In this document: piece after piece, positions 1 to 9,823 of the stretch
Position numbering within the stretch: the first letter of the stretch is position 1
Layout: every line of letters starts with the position of its first letter
Source of the DNA: Velthaea sp965214335
GTDB lineage: Bacteria; Vulcanimicrobiota; Vulcanimicrobiia; Vulcanimicrobiales; Vulcanimicrobiaceae
Assembly: GCA_965214335.1 (NCBI GenBank)
Contig: CBDCBO010000008.1
Span: forward strand, 248,001 to 312,000
DNA length: 64,000 nucleotides
Reading direction: 5' to 3'
Notes under the pieces: model-generated
The model's input: only the letters and a program-made list of their open reading frames with translations
Told to the model about the DNA's origin: nothing
The model's database searches: none
Program-made: the position numbers and the translations under genes

Positions 1-1
1 C

Positions 2-781
2 GGCTCGATGCGCGCCACCGCGCGCAAAGACGGCGACGCGTACATTTTGCACGGCAATAAAATTTGGATCACGCAAGGCAGCGTCGCGGATATCGTGACG
101 GTGTTCGCCGTTACCGATCCGACTGCCGGACCAGGCGGCATCTCAGCCTTCATCGTCGAGAAAGACACGCCCGGTTTTCAGGTTGGTAAGCTCGAAAAAA
201 AGATGGGCATCCGGGGGTCGCCGACCGTTGAATTAATCTTCGAGAACTGCCGCATTCCGGCGGCGAACCGGATCGGACCTGAAGGCGACGGCTTTAAGAT
301 CGCCATGCAAGTGCTCGACAAATCGCGACCGGGCATCGCCGCCCAAGCGCTGGGCATCGCGACCGGCGCGCTCGAGTACGCGACCAACTATTTGACCGAA
401 CGCGTCGCGTTCGGCAAGCCGCTCTCGCAGCAGCAAGGCTTGCAATTCATGCTGGCCGACATGAAGACCGAGGTTGAAGCGGCCCGTTTGCTGCTGTACG
501 AAGCGGCCCGCAAATGCGATGCGGGAGCAGCCGACATCACCGTCTGGGCGGCGATGTGTAAACTGAAATGCGGCGACGTCGCGATGTCGGTAACGACCGA
601 CGCGGTGCAGCTGCTGGGCGGCTTTGGTTACTCGACGGAATACCCGGTCGAGCGCATGATGCGCGATGCCAAAATTACGCAAATTTACGAAGGCACGCAG
701 CAGATCCAGCGGGTCGTCATCGCCCGCTCGATGGTCGGCAAGTGGAAGCCGGGACAGGTGGGTAAGACGCCCACGGCGTGA
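2..781 (+). CDS. acyl-CoA dehydrogenase, C-terminal part (5' end outside window)
   Basis: FAD-dependent acyl-CoA dehydrogenase that would introduce the alpha-beta double bond in acyl-CoA and pass electrons to ETF. The frame is open from base 2 and the first residues (GSM-RATARKDGDAY) match the middle of the family, so roughly the first third lies upstream. Seen: the substrate/FAD region around KIWITQGS, the GIRGSPT segment, the helical C-terminal domain, and the IYEGTQQIQR motif that carries the usual catalytic glutamate near the end. Stop TGA overlaps the GTG start of the next gene by 4 bp (GTGA), so the two are probably translationally coupled although functionally unrelated. Substrate chain length cannot be judged. 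Confidence 0.93.
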   Translation, partial: GSMRATARKDGDAYILHGNKIWITQGSVADIVTVFAVTDPTAGPGGISAFIVEKDTPGFQVGKLEKKMGIRGSPTVELIFENCRIPAANRIGPEGDGFKIAMQVLDKSRPGIAAQALGIATGALEYATNYLTERVAFGKPLSQQQGLQFMLADMKTEVEAARLLLYEAARKCDAGAADITVWAAMCKLKCGDVAMSVTTDAVQLLGGFGYSTEYPVERMMRDAKITQIYEGTQQIQRVVIARSMVGKWKPGQVGKTPTA

Positions 782-2666
782 CTACTTCCGAAGCCGATCT
801 GCCGCATGTCTCGCTCAATCGCACGCAGTGGATTCGCCTCGCCATCGTCGGCTTGTTCGTCGTCTTCGCACTCGCCCGAGTCGTGCCCGACCTGGTGCGC
901 ACGATCTACCCGCTCAATATCTTCGACTATGCCACCGACGGCGACGGCGTGGTCATCAGCCGGCTCACCAATGAGGCCCAAGCGCTGCCGACGGCTCCCG
1001 CGCAAGCGCCGGCAGCGGCGCCGAGCGCGACGCCCAAACCCACCCGCTCGGGTCGCTCGAAGCCGGTCGCGGCCGCATCGAAAACCGCGCCGAAAACCGA
1101 TACGTTGGCGCTCGGCGACCGGATTGTTATCGGTCGCATCAAGCCGTTCGACCGCAAACCCGGTCTCGCCGGCGTCGCCTTCACGTATGACAATCCCGAT
1201 CGGACGATACCGGTCGAGCGCGCGCACCACATCCGCGATTTCCATTTGCAGGGCCGGCCCGAGTCGGGAGCGAGCCGGTTCTTCGCGATCCTGCGCATCG
1301 CACTCTTCGCGCTCTCGGTCGGCCTCGGGGCGATCCTGTTTTTGATCAAACCCGGCATCGCCACCGGCGCCTTCTTCGTCTTCTGCCTGGGCGGAGATGC
1401 GCCGACCACGTATCTCGATCTGGTCACGCCCAACCCGTGGCGCCAAATTCCCGAGTGGCTCGGCAATATGTTGCATGGCGCGGCCCGCCCGGCGCTGTTC
1501 CTCTTCGCGCTGTGTTTGATCGACGGCGACACCGACGCACCGCGCGAACGCATTTTCGCCATGATCGCGGGCGTTCTGGCGGCTATCTTAGGGACCATCA
1601 ACGCTTACGGGGCGTGGCTTCTCACGTATGCCGCGCGACCGGCCGAACGCGTCGATCGCTTCACGATCGACGCATCCGATGCCGTCACGGCCTTGACGGC
1701 GATCACGTTCGTTGTCGCTTTCATGCGCGCACGCGGCGTCGAACGCCAGCGCATCGTTTGGATCGTCGCCGCGTTTCTGTTCGCCGCTGCGGCGCGCTTG
1801 GCATCGGACGCGCTGTTCCCGCGGCTCATTCCGTCGTGGCTCAACGGTATTTTACTTTCAACCACGATCGTGCCGATCGCCGGCGTTTGGATCGCCGTCA
1901 TTCGCCAGCGCTTCTTCAACGTCGACTTCGTCGTAAGCCGAGCAATCGTCTATGTGGCGCTCACGGCGGCCGCCTTCGGTACCATCACGGTCGTCGAAGA
2001 ACTCGGCACCTATCTTTTTTACAATAACACCGACTTTGCGTACGGCTTATTATTTTACTTTCGATCGGCATCGGTGCCGCGACCGGCAAAGTGAAGCCGT
2101 TGCTCGACCATCTCGTCGACCGGTTCATCTTTCGCGACCGGCGCGACCAGCGCAAGGCCCTCGAACTCATCGGCGGCTATATCCTCGACGCCGAAACGCT
2201 CGACGACGTGTACCGGGCGCTGCTGGCTGACGCGGCGCACGCCCTGCAGCTCTCCTTCGGCGGCTTTCTCGTTCGCCTGCCCGACGGCGCTTTTGAATTA
2301 GCCTACCAGCACGATTGGCCCACGGACTGCATCACGCGCTTGCGCTCGGGCGACGAATTAGCACGCAAGTTAACGCGCACGCGCGGCGCGTTGACGTTTT
2401 CGGGCAAAGATACGGCCTTGGTGGCACGGGCGTTTCCGGGCGAACGGCTGACCTTCGCCGCGCCGATCTATTTCAACCGGTCGGTGCTGGGCATCGTGAT
2501 GTACGGCCATAATGTGAGCGGCCTCGACCTCGATCCCGAAGAACGCGAACAGCTCGTGCGCGTCGTCGCGCATGCTTCAATCGCGTTGAGCGCGATCGAA
2601 CTCGCGCGCTACCAGGCCGGCGACGCCTTCGAGCTACCGGTCGCGCACGAAGTCCGGGCAGTGTAA
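778..2666 (+). CDS. multi-TM sensor protein with C-terminal GAF-like domain, split by a frameshift near 2050
   Basis: Two open frames, 778-2094 and 2091-2666, read as one protein if one base is restored around 2047-2060. In the second frame the codons before 2091 spell LSIGIGAATGKVKPLLD, a natural continuation of the membrane region just before it. The product has one TM helix (about residues 20-40), an extracytoplasmic stretch with an Ala/Pro-rich linker, a cluster of six or seven TM helices (about 165-430), then a cytoplasmic part of about 190 residues that looks like a GAF domain. No histidine kinase, GGDEF or other output domain follows, so the output partner is unknown. Start is the GTG that overlaps the upstream stop. 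The 3' end overlaps the convergent gene by 33 bp. The fold assignment is by pattern only. Confidence 0.6.
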
Positions 2667-5600
2667 AGCGGCATCGAACAGTGGTGCGGTTTGGGCGGCT
2701 TCGAGGGCTGCGCTCAGGTCGAGGCCGGCACCGGATGCTAATGCCGCTTCGAGTGTGGCGGGACTCAAGTGCGCCTGTAAGGTCGCGAACAATCGGCCGT
2801 AGAGCACGTCCTCGGCACCGTTGGCTTGACGCTGGCTGTGCAACCTACCGGCTCGGCCGTCGCAAAAACCGGCCAGTCGCGCGGCTGTCGAATAGTCGCC
2901 GGTGCCGGCGGTAACGACCGCCAGCGCCCCGACAGCCCAGGTAACTTGATCGTCCATTCCGAGTGCCGCCGCGGCGTAGGCGGCATCGACGGCGGCCCGG
3001 CGGGCAGCGTCCCAATCGGCTTGTCCGGCCGCGTATTGCGCGAGGTTCGCGTTCATCTGCGCGAGCATGCTGGCCGAGCCGGATTGTTCGGCCAGGCGCC
3101 GTGCTTTGCGCGCATAGGTCAACGCTTTTGCCGCTCCGCCGAAGCAGAAGTCGTACTCGGCGAGCCACATCAGCGCAATCGCGGTTTGCAGATCGTTACC
3201 GTGCGCGACGAGCAAGCTCAGACTTTCTTCGAGGATCGCCACCTTGGCCTCGACGTCGTCGTTGTCGATGGTGACGCTCAGGCTGCGCAACGCAAGCGCG
3301 ATGGCAACCGGCTCGCCGATATCGAGTGCTCGGTGTATCCCTTCGTGCGCCAACGCCCGGGTTGCGGCGAGCTCCGCCGGATAATACCAACCCTGCACCA
3401 AAATGAGCTGGCGCAGCGATTCGGCCAGTAGCTGCGGGTCGCCGACGCGACGCGCGAGCGACACCGCCCGCTCGGCCGCCGTCCGCAGCTCACCCGCCGG
3501 TAGACTCTCACCCGAGCGGCCGACGCCGTACCACAGCGCGGCCTCGATCGCGGGTTGCGTATCGGGCGGCAGCAGCGCGAGCGCCTTGCGCGTCCAGCGC
3601 AGCGTTTCGTTGGGCGACACCTGCAGCAGAAAAGGAACGAGTGCGCCGGCCAGCGCCGCACCCAGCGCTACATCATTCGCGCCGCTGAGCGACCAGTGCA
3701 GTGCCGAGCGAAAATTGTCCGCTTCGGGTTCGAGCGCGAGCAGCCATTCGCGCGAGGGTGTCGTGTAATGCGTCGCCTTGGCGGCGGTCGCCACGTCGAA
3801 ATAGTAGACCGCGTGACGGCGCTCCAGGTCGCCGCTGTCGCTCGCGGCGCGACACTTCTCGCGGGCGTATTCGCGCACCGATTCGAGCAGCCGGTAGCGG
3901 CTCGCGGTGTCGTCGATCGTATCGACGACGAGCGACTTGCGCACGAGGCCGGCGAGCACGTCGAGTACATCGTCGGCATCGATATCGCGACCGGCGCAGA
4001 CCGCCGTCATCGCCGCCAGCGTCCAGCCGCCGGCAAACACCGATAGCCGGCGAAAAATGAGTTGCTCGCGCGCCGAGAGCAAGTCGTAGCTCCAGTCGAT
4101 GAGCGCGCGCAGCGTCTGTTGGCGCGGCGAGCCCGCCCGGTGGCCGCCGCGCAGCAGCCGGAACCGCTCGCCGACGCGCTCGGATATTTCGCCCACGCTG
4201 ATCACACCGACGCGCGCCGCCGCCAGCTCGATCGCCAGCGGAATGCCGTCGAGCTGGCGGCAGATCGCGGCGATCGCACCCACATTGTCCGCCGTCATGC
4301 GGAAGTCGCGCTTGACGGCGCGCGCACGTTCGACGAACAGCGCGACGGCATCGTACTCGGCGGCGCGCCCGACGTCGAGCGGCAGCGCCGCGGACGGCAC
4401 CGCCAGCAGCGGCAAGCGATAGACGGTCTCACCGCAAATGCCCAGCGGCTCGCGACTCGTGGCAAGAATGCGCACGCCGCCGGCGGTGCTGACCAGCGCG
4501 GCGGCAATCGCCGCGACTTCGCCGACAACGTGTTCGCAGTTGTCGAAGACGAGCAGCGTGCTGCGGTGCGCGAGCGCGCGCGCCAAGACGTGCCGGCCTT
4601 CGACTCCGGGCGGAATGTCGAGCGAAAAGAACGCCCCGATCGTTGCCGCGATCGCGCCCGAATCGCTAACGCCGGCCAGATCGGCAAACCACGTTCCGTC
4701 CGGAAAATCGGCTGCGATCTCGCCGGCTACCGCGATGCTCGTGCGGGTTTTCCCGGCGCCGCCGCACGCCGTCAGCGTGACGAGTGGTTCGTGTTCGAGC
4801 AGCTGCGCGATATCGCGCAGCTCAGCGATGCGCCCAATGAGCCGCGTGTGCTGCGGCGGCAAATTGTTTTGCGGTACGCGCCGCCGCACCAAAGCCGGCT
4901 CGGGCGCGACACCCGACGTATGCCCGGCCGCGTACACGCGATTGCGCCCGGCGTGCTTCGCTTCGTATAGCGCCGCATCGGCCGCGAACAACAGCGTATC
5001 GGGCTTGATCTCGAAGTTCGGAACGAGCGATGCGACCCCGATACTGAGCGAGACGCGCTCGAGCGACGACCCGCAATGCGCAATGTGCAGCCGATCGACG
5101 TTGCCTTTGAGCCCCTCGGCTAAGCGAATTCCGCTGGCCACGTCGATCCCGGGCAAGAGCGCGACGAACTCTTCGCCGCCATACCGCGCGAACAAATCGG
5201 ATGCGCGGCCAATCCCATCTTTAATCGCGTGCGCGACCTGCTGCAGGCACGCGTCGCCGGCCGGGTGACCGTAGGTATCGTTGAAGATCTTGAAGTGATC
5301 GACGTCCATCATGAGCATCGTCAGCGGCAAACCGCTGCGCGCCGCGCGCGACCATTCGACGGTAAACGTTTCGTCGAACCGGCGGCGATTCGCGATACCG
5401 GTCAGCGCATCGGTGAACGCCAGCCGTTCGTAGCGGTCCGTGTTGTCGATCATCGCATCGGTATTGAGCCGCGAGCCGGCCGACAGCGCACACGATTCCA
5501 GGAGCGTCACGAGCTCACCGTCGGGCGGTGCGGCGCCCTCCACGCAGATAGCGCCGAGCAGCGTGGCGCCGAACCGGATCGGCACCGCGATCGACGACCG

Positions 5601-5915
5601 GCCGAACGCGGCGTCGTCGGTACGCATGGTGGCATCGGACGCGAACACCCCGTACAAGAGCGAATCTGCGGCCAGAACGGCTTCGCTAGGGACACTTGCG
5701 ACACCGTCGATAAGCCGGCAGACAATCCGGTCGCCGGCCGCGGTTCGAACGGCGATGGCGACGTGCGACGCACGCATGAGCAGCGCCAACTCGCGGCAGC
5801 ACATCGGCCAAACATCGACGATCGGAGCCTGGCTTGCCAACAGCTCGACGAACGTCCGGACCAATCCGGCGCGCTGCCAGCTGGTCGGATGCAAAATACG
5901 GCTAGCCGAGTGCAT
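2634..5915 (-). CDS. GAF-GGDEF diguanylate cyclase fused to STAND/NB-ARC ATPase with TPR-like tail
   Basis: A 1093-residue fusion. Residues about 20-155 look like a GAF sensor. Residues about 160-330 are a GGDEF domain with active-site GGEEF at 246-250, metal-binding DVDHF near 204-208, and RASD at 237-240, exactly five residues upstream, which is the spacing of the c-di-GMP inhibitory I-site. From about 350 (NNLPPQ...LIGR) it becomes a STAND ATPase of the AfsR/LuxR type with Walker A GGAGKT at 385-390 and Walker B LLVFDN. The last 400 residues are Ala-rich helical pairs like TPR repeats. No DNA-binding domain is visible at either end. Inference: it makes c-di-GMP in response to a signal and couples this to an ATP-driven oligomerising switch. 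Faces the molybdopterin oxidoreductase divergently. Confidence 0.85.
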   Translation of the reverse strand: MHSASRILHPTSWQRAGLVRTFVELLASQAPIVDVWPMCCRELALLMRASHVAIAVRTAAGDRIVCRLIDGVASVPSEAVLAADSLLYGVFASDATMRTDDAAFGRSSIAVPIRFGATLLGAICVEGAAPPDGELVTLLESCALSAGSRLNTDAMIDNTDRYERLAFTDALTGIANRRRFDETFTVEWSRAARSGLPLTMLMMDVDHFKIFNDTYGHPAGDACLQQVAHAIKDGIGRASDLFARYGGEEFVALLPGIDVASGIRLAEGLKGNVDRLHIAHCGSSLERVSLSIGVASLVPNFEIKPDTLLFAADAALYEAKHAGRNRVYAAGHTSGVAPEPALVRRRVPQNNLPPQHTRLIGRIAELRDIAQLLEHEPLVTLTACGGAGKTRTSIAVAGEIAADFPDGTWFADLAGVSDSGAIAATIGAFFSLDIPPGVEGRHVLARALAHRSTLLVFDNCEHVVGEVAAIAAALVSTAGGVRILATSREPLGICGETVYRLPLLAVPSAALPLDVGRAAEYDAVALFVERARAVKRDFRMTADNVGAIAAICRQLDGIPLAIELAAARVGVISVGEISERVGERFRLLRGGHRAGSPRQQTLRALIDWSYDLLSAREQLIFRRLSVFAGGWTLAAMTAVCAGRDIDADDVLDVLAGLVRKSLVVDTIDDTASRYRLLESVREYAREKCRAASDSGDLERRHAVYYFDVATAAKATHYTTPSREWLLALEPEADNFRSALHWSLSGANDVALGAALAGALVPFLLQVSPNETLRWTRKALALLPPDTQPAIEAALWYGVGRSGESLPAGELRTAAERAVSLARRVGDPQLLAESLRQLILVQGWYYPAELAATRALAHEGIHRALDIGEPVAIALALRSLSVTIDNDDVEAKVAILEESLSLLVAHGNDLQTAIALMWLAEYDFCFGGAAKALTYARKARRLAEQSGSASMLAQMNANLAQYAAGQADWDAARRAAVDAAYAAAALGMDDQVTWAVGALAVVTAGTGDYSTAARLAGFCDGRAGRLHSQRQANGAEDVLYGRLFATLQAHLSPATLEAALASGAGLDLSAALEAAQTAPLFDAALHCPDFVRDR

Positions 5916-5977
5916 CTTTACCGTATCGGCGCCGCCATTATAAAAATTAACAAAAACGCGCGTTCTACTGCCGGACC

Positions 5978-8407
5978 GTGGCCTTGCCGATACCAGCTAT
6001 ACGTACACCGACGTCCGTAGCGATGTGCGGCGCCGGTGAGGATAGAACCATCGAAGATCACGACGAGAATCATGCCGGAGGCGACGTCGGCGATCATGGC
6101 CAGGTCGCTATCCAACCGCCGCTCGATTTGCGCGTGCTGCTGCGGCCCATTCCAACGGCGGCTGTTGGTCTGACAGCGGTTCGGCACTCCGTCGGACAGA
6201 CGCTCTCGAGCGCCGGTACGCGCGGCCTGAGATCGCTGCTCAGCATCAATCAACGCGACGGGTTTGATTGTCCGAGTTGCGCGTGGGCCGATCCCGAAGA
6301 CCGCCGGTCGTTCGCGGAATTCTGCGAAAACGGCGCCAAAGCCCTGGCTGATGCCGCCAGCACGAAGATTGTCGACGCCGCCTTTTTCGCGCGCCACAGC
6401 GTTGCCGAACTCAGCGCGCAGTCCGATCAATGGCTCAACGCCCAAGGCCGTCTGGTGGCGCCCATGGTTCTGCTGCCCGGCGCGACGCACTATACGCCGC
6501 TGTCGTGGAACTCCGCCTTTTCGTTCATCGCGCGCGAACTGAACGCCGGGCAAAGCGCCGACGAGGCGGTCTTCTATACGTCCGGTAAAGCCTCGAATGA
6601 GGCGGCTTTCCTGTATCAGCTGTTTGCCCGCATGTACGGTACGAATAATCTGCCGGATTGTTCGAACATGTGCCACGAGTCGAGCGGCGCCGCGATCCGT
6701 GCATCGTTAGGCGTCGGCAAAGCGACGGTAACCTTACACGATCTCGAACACGCCGAGTGCATTTTGGTCATCGGGCAAAACCCGGGAACCAATCATCCGC
6801 GCATGCTCACGTCACTGCAGGCCGCGCGACGCAACGGCGCAACCATCATCGCGGTGAATCCGCTGCACGAAGTTGGACTGCGGCGATTTAAAAACCCGCA
6901 AGAAGTCGGCGGCATCATCGGTTCCGGTACGGAGATTAGCGATCACTTCTTGCAAGTGCGTATCAACGGTGATGCAGCGCTTTTCAAAGGCATCCTCAAG
7001 TCGCTCTTCGCGTGCGAAGCCGGCGCGCCGGGAACCGTGTTTGACGCTGCGTTCATCCGCGAGCATACCAGCGGCTTTGACGAATTCGCGGCCGGTATCG
7101 CAACTGCCGAGTGGCCCGAGATCGAGTCGCAGAGCGGCATCGGTCGCGCGCGAATCGAGGAGATCGCCGGAATTATCGCGCGCTCGAAAAGCGTCGTTGC
7201 CTGTTGGGCGATGGGGCTGACCCAACATAAAAATTCGGTTGCCGTCATCCGCGAACTCATCAACATTCTGCTCGTGGGTGGCCATATCGGCCGGCCGGAT
7301 TCGGGCGTATTTCCGGTGCGCGGACACAGCAACGTCCAAGGCGACCGAACGATGGGCGTCTGGGGCAAAATGGACGATGCGTTCTTGGATCGGCTGGGCG
7401 CCGAGTTCGCATTTACACCGCCGCGCGAACACGGCTACGACGTCGTGGACGCGATTCGCGCCATGCTGGCCAAACGCGTGCGCTTATTCATGAGTCTGGG
7501 CGGTAACTTCTTATCGGCAAGCCCGGATACGGAGCAGGTGGCGCGCGGCTTGCGCAACGTCAACCTTACGGTCTGTATTTCAACTAAGCTCAATCGCGGT
7601 CACCTCGTTACCGGACGCAGCGCGCTGCTCTTGCCTTGCCTCACGCGTTTGGAACGCGACATGCAGGCCACCGGCCAACAGTTCCTTACCGTGGAAAACA
7701 CCGTCAGCGTCGTCAGCCGTTCCAAAGGGCAACAGGCTCCGGCCGGCCCGCACCTTAGAAGCGAACCCGCGATCGTCGCCGGAATCGCGCAAGCGACGCT
7801 GGGCCGCCGCTATCCCTTGGATTGGGAAGGGCTCGTCGCCGACTACGATCGCATTCGCGATCGCATCTCGCGCGTCGTAGCGGGCTTCACCGATTTCAAC
7901 GCGCGCGTCAGCAGCAACGAACTGTTTTATGCTCCGGTTCCGGCCAAGGAACGTATCTTCAATACGCCCAGCGGCAAAGCGGAATTTTGTGTAAACGTGG
8001 TGCCGAGCTTCAAACTCGCACCCGACCAGTACGTGCTCATGACAATCCGCACGCACGATCAATTCAATACCGTCATCTACGGCGCCGACGACCGCTATCG
8101 CGGAGTGATCGGCGGCCGGCGGGTGATTCTCATGAATGCCGAGGACGCCGCCGCCGCCGCGCTGGTCCAAGGCGATCGGGTCGACATTACCAGCCACTTC
8201 GCCGGCCAGCGGCGCCAAGTCACGCAATTCAGCGTTGTGCCGTTCGATATTCCGCGCCGTTGCACGGCCGCCTATTATCCCGAAGCCAATCCGCTCGTGC
8301 CACTCGATAGCACCGCTGACATCAGCAACACGCCGACATCGAAGTTCGTCATCGTCACCCTCGAACGCTCGGCGGGTAGTAGGGTCGCCGCCGAAAGCGC
8401 TGGGTGA
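5978..8407 (+). CDS. FdhF/YdeP-family molybdopterin oxidoreductase
   Basis: Large molybdopterin-guanine-dinucleotide oxidoreductase of the FdhF/YdeP group. Seen: GFDCPSCAW near residue 95, GKASNEAAFLYQLFAR, DCSNMCHESSG near 226, GQNPGTNHPRM, VRGHSNVQGDRTMG and the C-terminal MoCo segment with RTHDQFNTVIYG and DDRYRGV. The protein is close in plan to E. coli YdeP (linked there to acid resistance; true substrate unknown). It lacks the N-terminal 4Fe-4S motif of classical formate dehydrogenases, and no FdhD or electron-transfer subunit is adjacent. The N-terminus is uncertain: 5978 is a GTG, and an ATG at 6023 is possible, since only residues from about 25 onward align in my reading. The gene is divergent from the GGDEF-STAND gene, 62 bp apart. 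Confidence 0.87.
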   Translation: MALPIPAIRTPTSVAMCGAGEDRTIEDHDENHAGGDVGDHGQVAIQPPLDLRVLLRPIPTAAVGLTAVRHSVGQTLSSAGTRGLRSLLSINQRDGFDCPSCAWADPEDRRSFAEFCENGAKALADAASTKIVDAAFFARHSVAELSAQSDQWLNAQGRLVAPMVLLPGATHYTPLSWNSAFSFIARELNAGQSADEAVFYTSGKASNEAAFLYQLFARMYGTNNLPDCSNMCHESSGAAIRASLGVGKATVTLHDLEHAECILVIGQNPGTNHPRMLTSLQAARRNGATIIAVNPLHEVGLRRFKNPQEVGGIIGSGTEISDHFLQVRINGDAALFKGILKSLFACEAGAPGTVFDAAFIREHTSGFDEFAAGIATAEWPEIESQSGIGRARIEEIAGIIARSKSVVACWAMGLTQHKNSVAVIRELINILLVGGHIGRPDSGVFPVRGHSNVQGDRTMGVWGKMDDAFLDRLGAEFAFTPPREHGYDVVDAIRAMLAKRVRLFMSLGGNFLSASPDTEQVARGLRNVNLTVCISTKLNRGHLVTGRSALLLPCLTRLERDMQATGQQFLTVENTVSVVSRSKGQQAPAGPHLRSEPAIVAGIAQATLGRRYPLDWEGLVADYDRIRDRISRVVAGFTDFNARVSSNELFYAPVPAKERIFNTPSGKAEFCVNVVPSFKLAPDQYVLMTIRTHDQFNTVIYGADDRYRGVIGGRRVILMNAEDAAAAALVQGDRVDITSHFAGQRRQVTQFSVVPFDIPRRCTAAYYPEANPLVPLDSTADISNTPTSKFVIVTLERSAGSRVAAESAG

Positions 8408-8592
8408 GAAACAGCTCAGCATTTCGGCCGACTTGGTGCTTCGATGGTGGACACCGCTTCGTAGCCATGCAGCGAAGACTTCAGCAGCGATCGAAACTCT
8501 TAGGCCGCCGACAAGCTCGGCGACTGCACTTTGAGCGGCAATATTTAGACCTTATCCATTTTCCCCCGATAGTCCAGTAAACGTTGTATAGG

Positions 8593-8609
8593 TTGGTAAG
8601 GTTTGGTAA
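8593..8609. promoter_or_regulatory. tandem TTGGTAA direct repeat upstream of AAA ATPase
   Basis: TTGGTAA occurs at 8593-8599 and 8603-8609, one helical turn apart, 12-28 bp before the ATG at 8621. Such spacing suits a same-face operator or activator site, but no regulator is identified. The rest of 8408-8620 holds no gene I can recognise. Confidence 0.3.
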
Positions 8610-8620
8610 ACTCTTTATAG

Positions 8621-9773
8621 ATGGATCCAGTTGAAAATCCCTACTCCCCATTGGCTACTCGCGGCATTTGCGTTGGCACTCAAGCGAGTTCAAGTTGGCC
8701 GGAGCCAGAAAAGTCTGCTGCCGACAGGATTGAGAGGCGTTGGTAAAACTGTTCTTCTCAATCGTTTTGTCGATGAAGCCAAAGCGCTAGGTTACGTCGT
8801 TGCCCAGATCGAGGCCGCGGAGTCGGAAACGCTCATTGAGACGTTAGCCGGCGAAATTCGCCGCGCGCTCTTTGAACTAAGCGCCAAAGCCAAGATCAAG
8901 ACCGCTGTCTCAAAGGCGCTGGGAGTGCTAAAAAGTTTTACGCTTACCTTCGGAATGACCGATTTGTCTATTCGGCTCGGCGTCGATCCTCAAGTCGGCG
9001 TGGGCGACTCCGGTGTACTAAGTTCGGATTTAACGGCGCTCTTCGTGGCTGTCGGCGAGGCCGCTCGCGAAGAAAAAACGGCTGTACTCGTCGCAATCGA
9101 TGAATTGCAATATCTTAGCGAGGATCAGCTCGCTTCGATCATTGTGGCGGTGCATCGAGTCACGCAGCTTGCGTTACCATTGCTCGTTGTCGGAACAGGG
9201 TTGCCGCAGCTTCCGGCGCTTGCCGGCAACGCTAAATCATATGCTGAGCGATTATTTGAATTTCCGAATGTTGCGGCGCTTTCACGTGCCGAAGCATTTG
9301 AAGCAGTCCGCTTACCGGCGCAGAACGGAGGCGTGGACATTGAGATCGCGGCGCTCGAAAGGCTGTTTGAGATAACAAAAGGCTATCCATATTTCATTCA
9401 AGAGTGGGCGTACAGTGTCTGGAATGGCGCGACGCAGTCACCGATAACGTTGAACGATGTCAATCGGGTCGAGCACATCGTTCTTGCGCGACTCGACGAG
9501 AGTTTCTTCCGCGTGCGATACGATCGCCTCACTCCGCGAGAAAAAACGTACCTTCGTGCGATGGCTGAGCTCGGTCCGGGGCCACACCGGTCCGGTGATA
9601 TCGCCTCGATCATGAAAGTGAAAGTCGAAACGCTGAGTCCGTTGCGCAACGGCTTGATAAAGAAAGGAATGATCTACAGTCCTCAACATGGCGATACAGC
9701 ATTCACCGTTCCGCTGTTCGATGCGTTTATGCGACGGACTATACCTGCGCTCTTAAGCCGCTTTTTATATTGA
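8621..9773 (+). CDS. AAA/STAND-type ATPase, 5' end disturbed by an indel
   Basis: P-loop ATPase of the archaeal/bacterial ATPase type. Walker A GLRGVGKT and Walker B AVLVAIDELQYL are clear, followed by a sensor segment (LLVVGTGLPQL) and a C-terminal winged-helix-like part (LTPREKTYLRAMAELG). The usual N-terminus of this family (M-D-P-x-x-N-P-Y-S-P, then a segment with GR/REEL) is seen as MDPVENPYSP at 8621-8650, but in a different frame from the ATPase body. The body frame is open from a TTG at 8631 and joins at LLAAFALALKR. An indel at about 8650, probably with loss of 10-20 codons, separates them. If real, the gene lacks its normal start region. Lower GC than most of the window. Role unknown; such ATPases occur in defence and mobile contexts, but no partner is seen. 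Confidence 0.7.
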
Positions 9774-9823
9774 ACTACTGCCGTGGACCCTCGATCCAGC
9801 AAACTTCAAAAGAAAGGAGTCGC

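Noticed and set aside
5918..6676. 252-codon minus-strand frame over the start of the FdhF/YdeP-like gene
   Set aside because: The plus strand carries family motifs from about 6250 on; the minus translation shows no domain.
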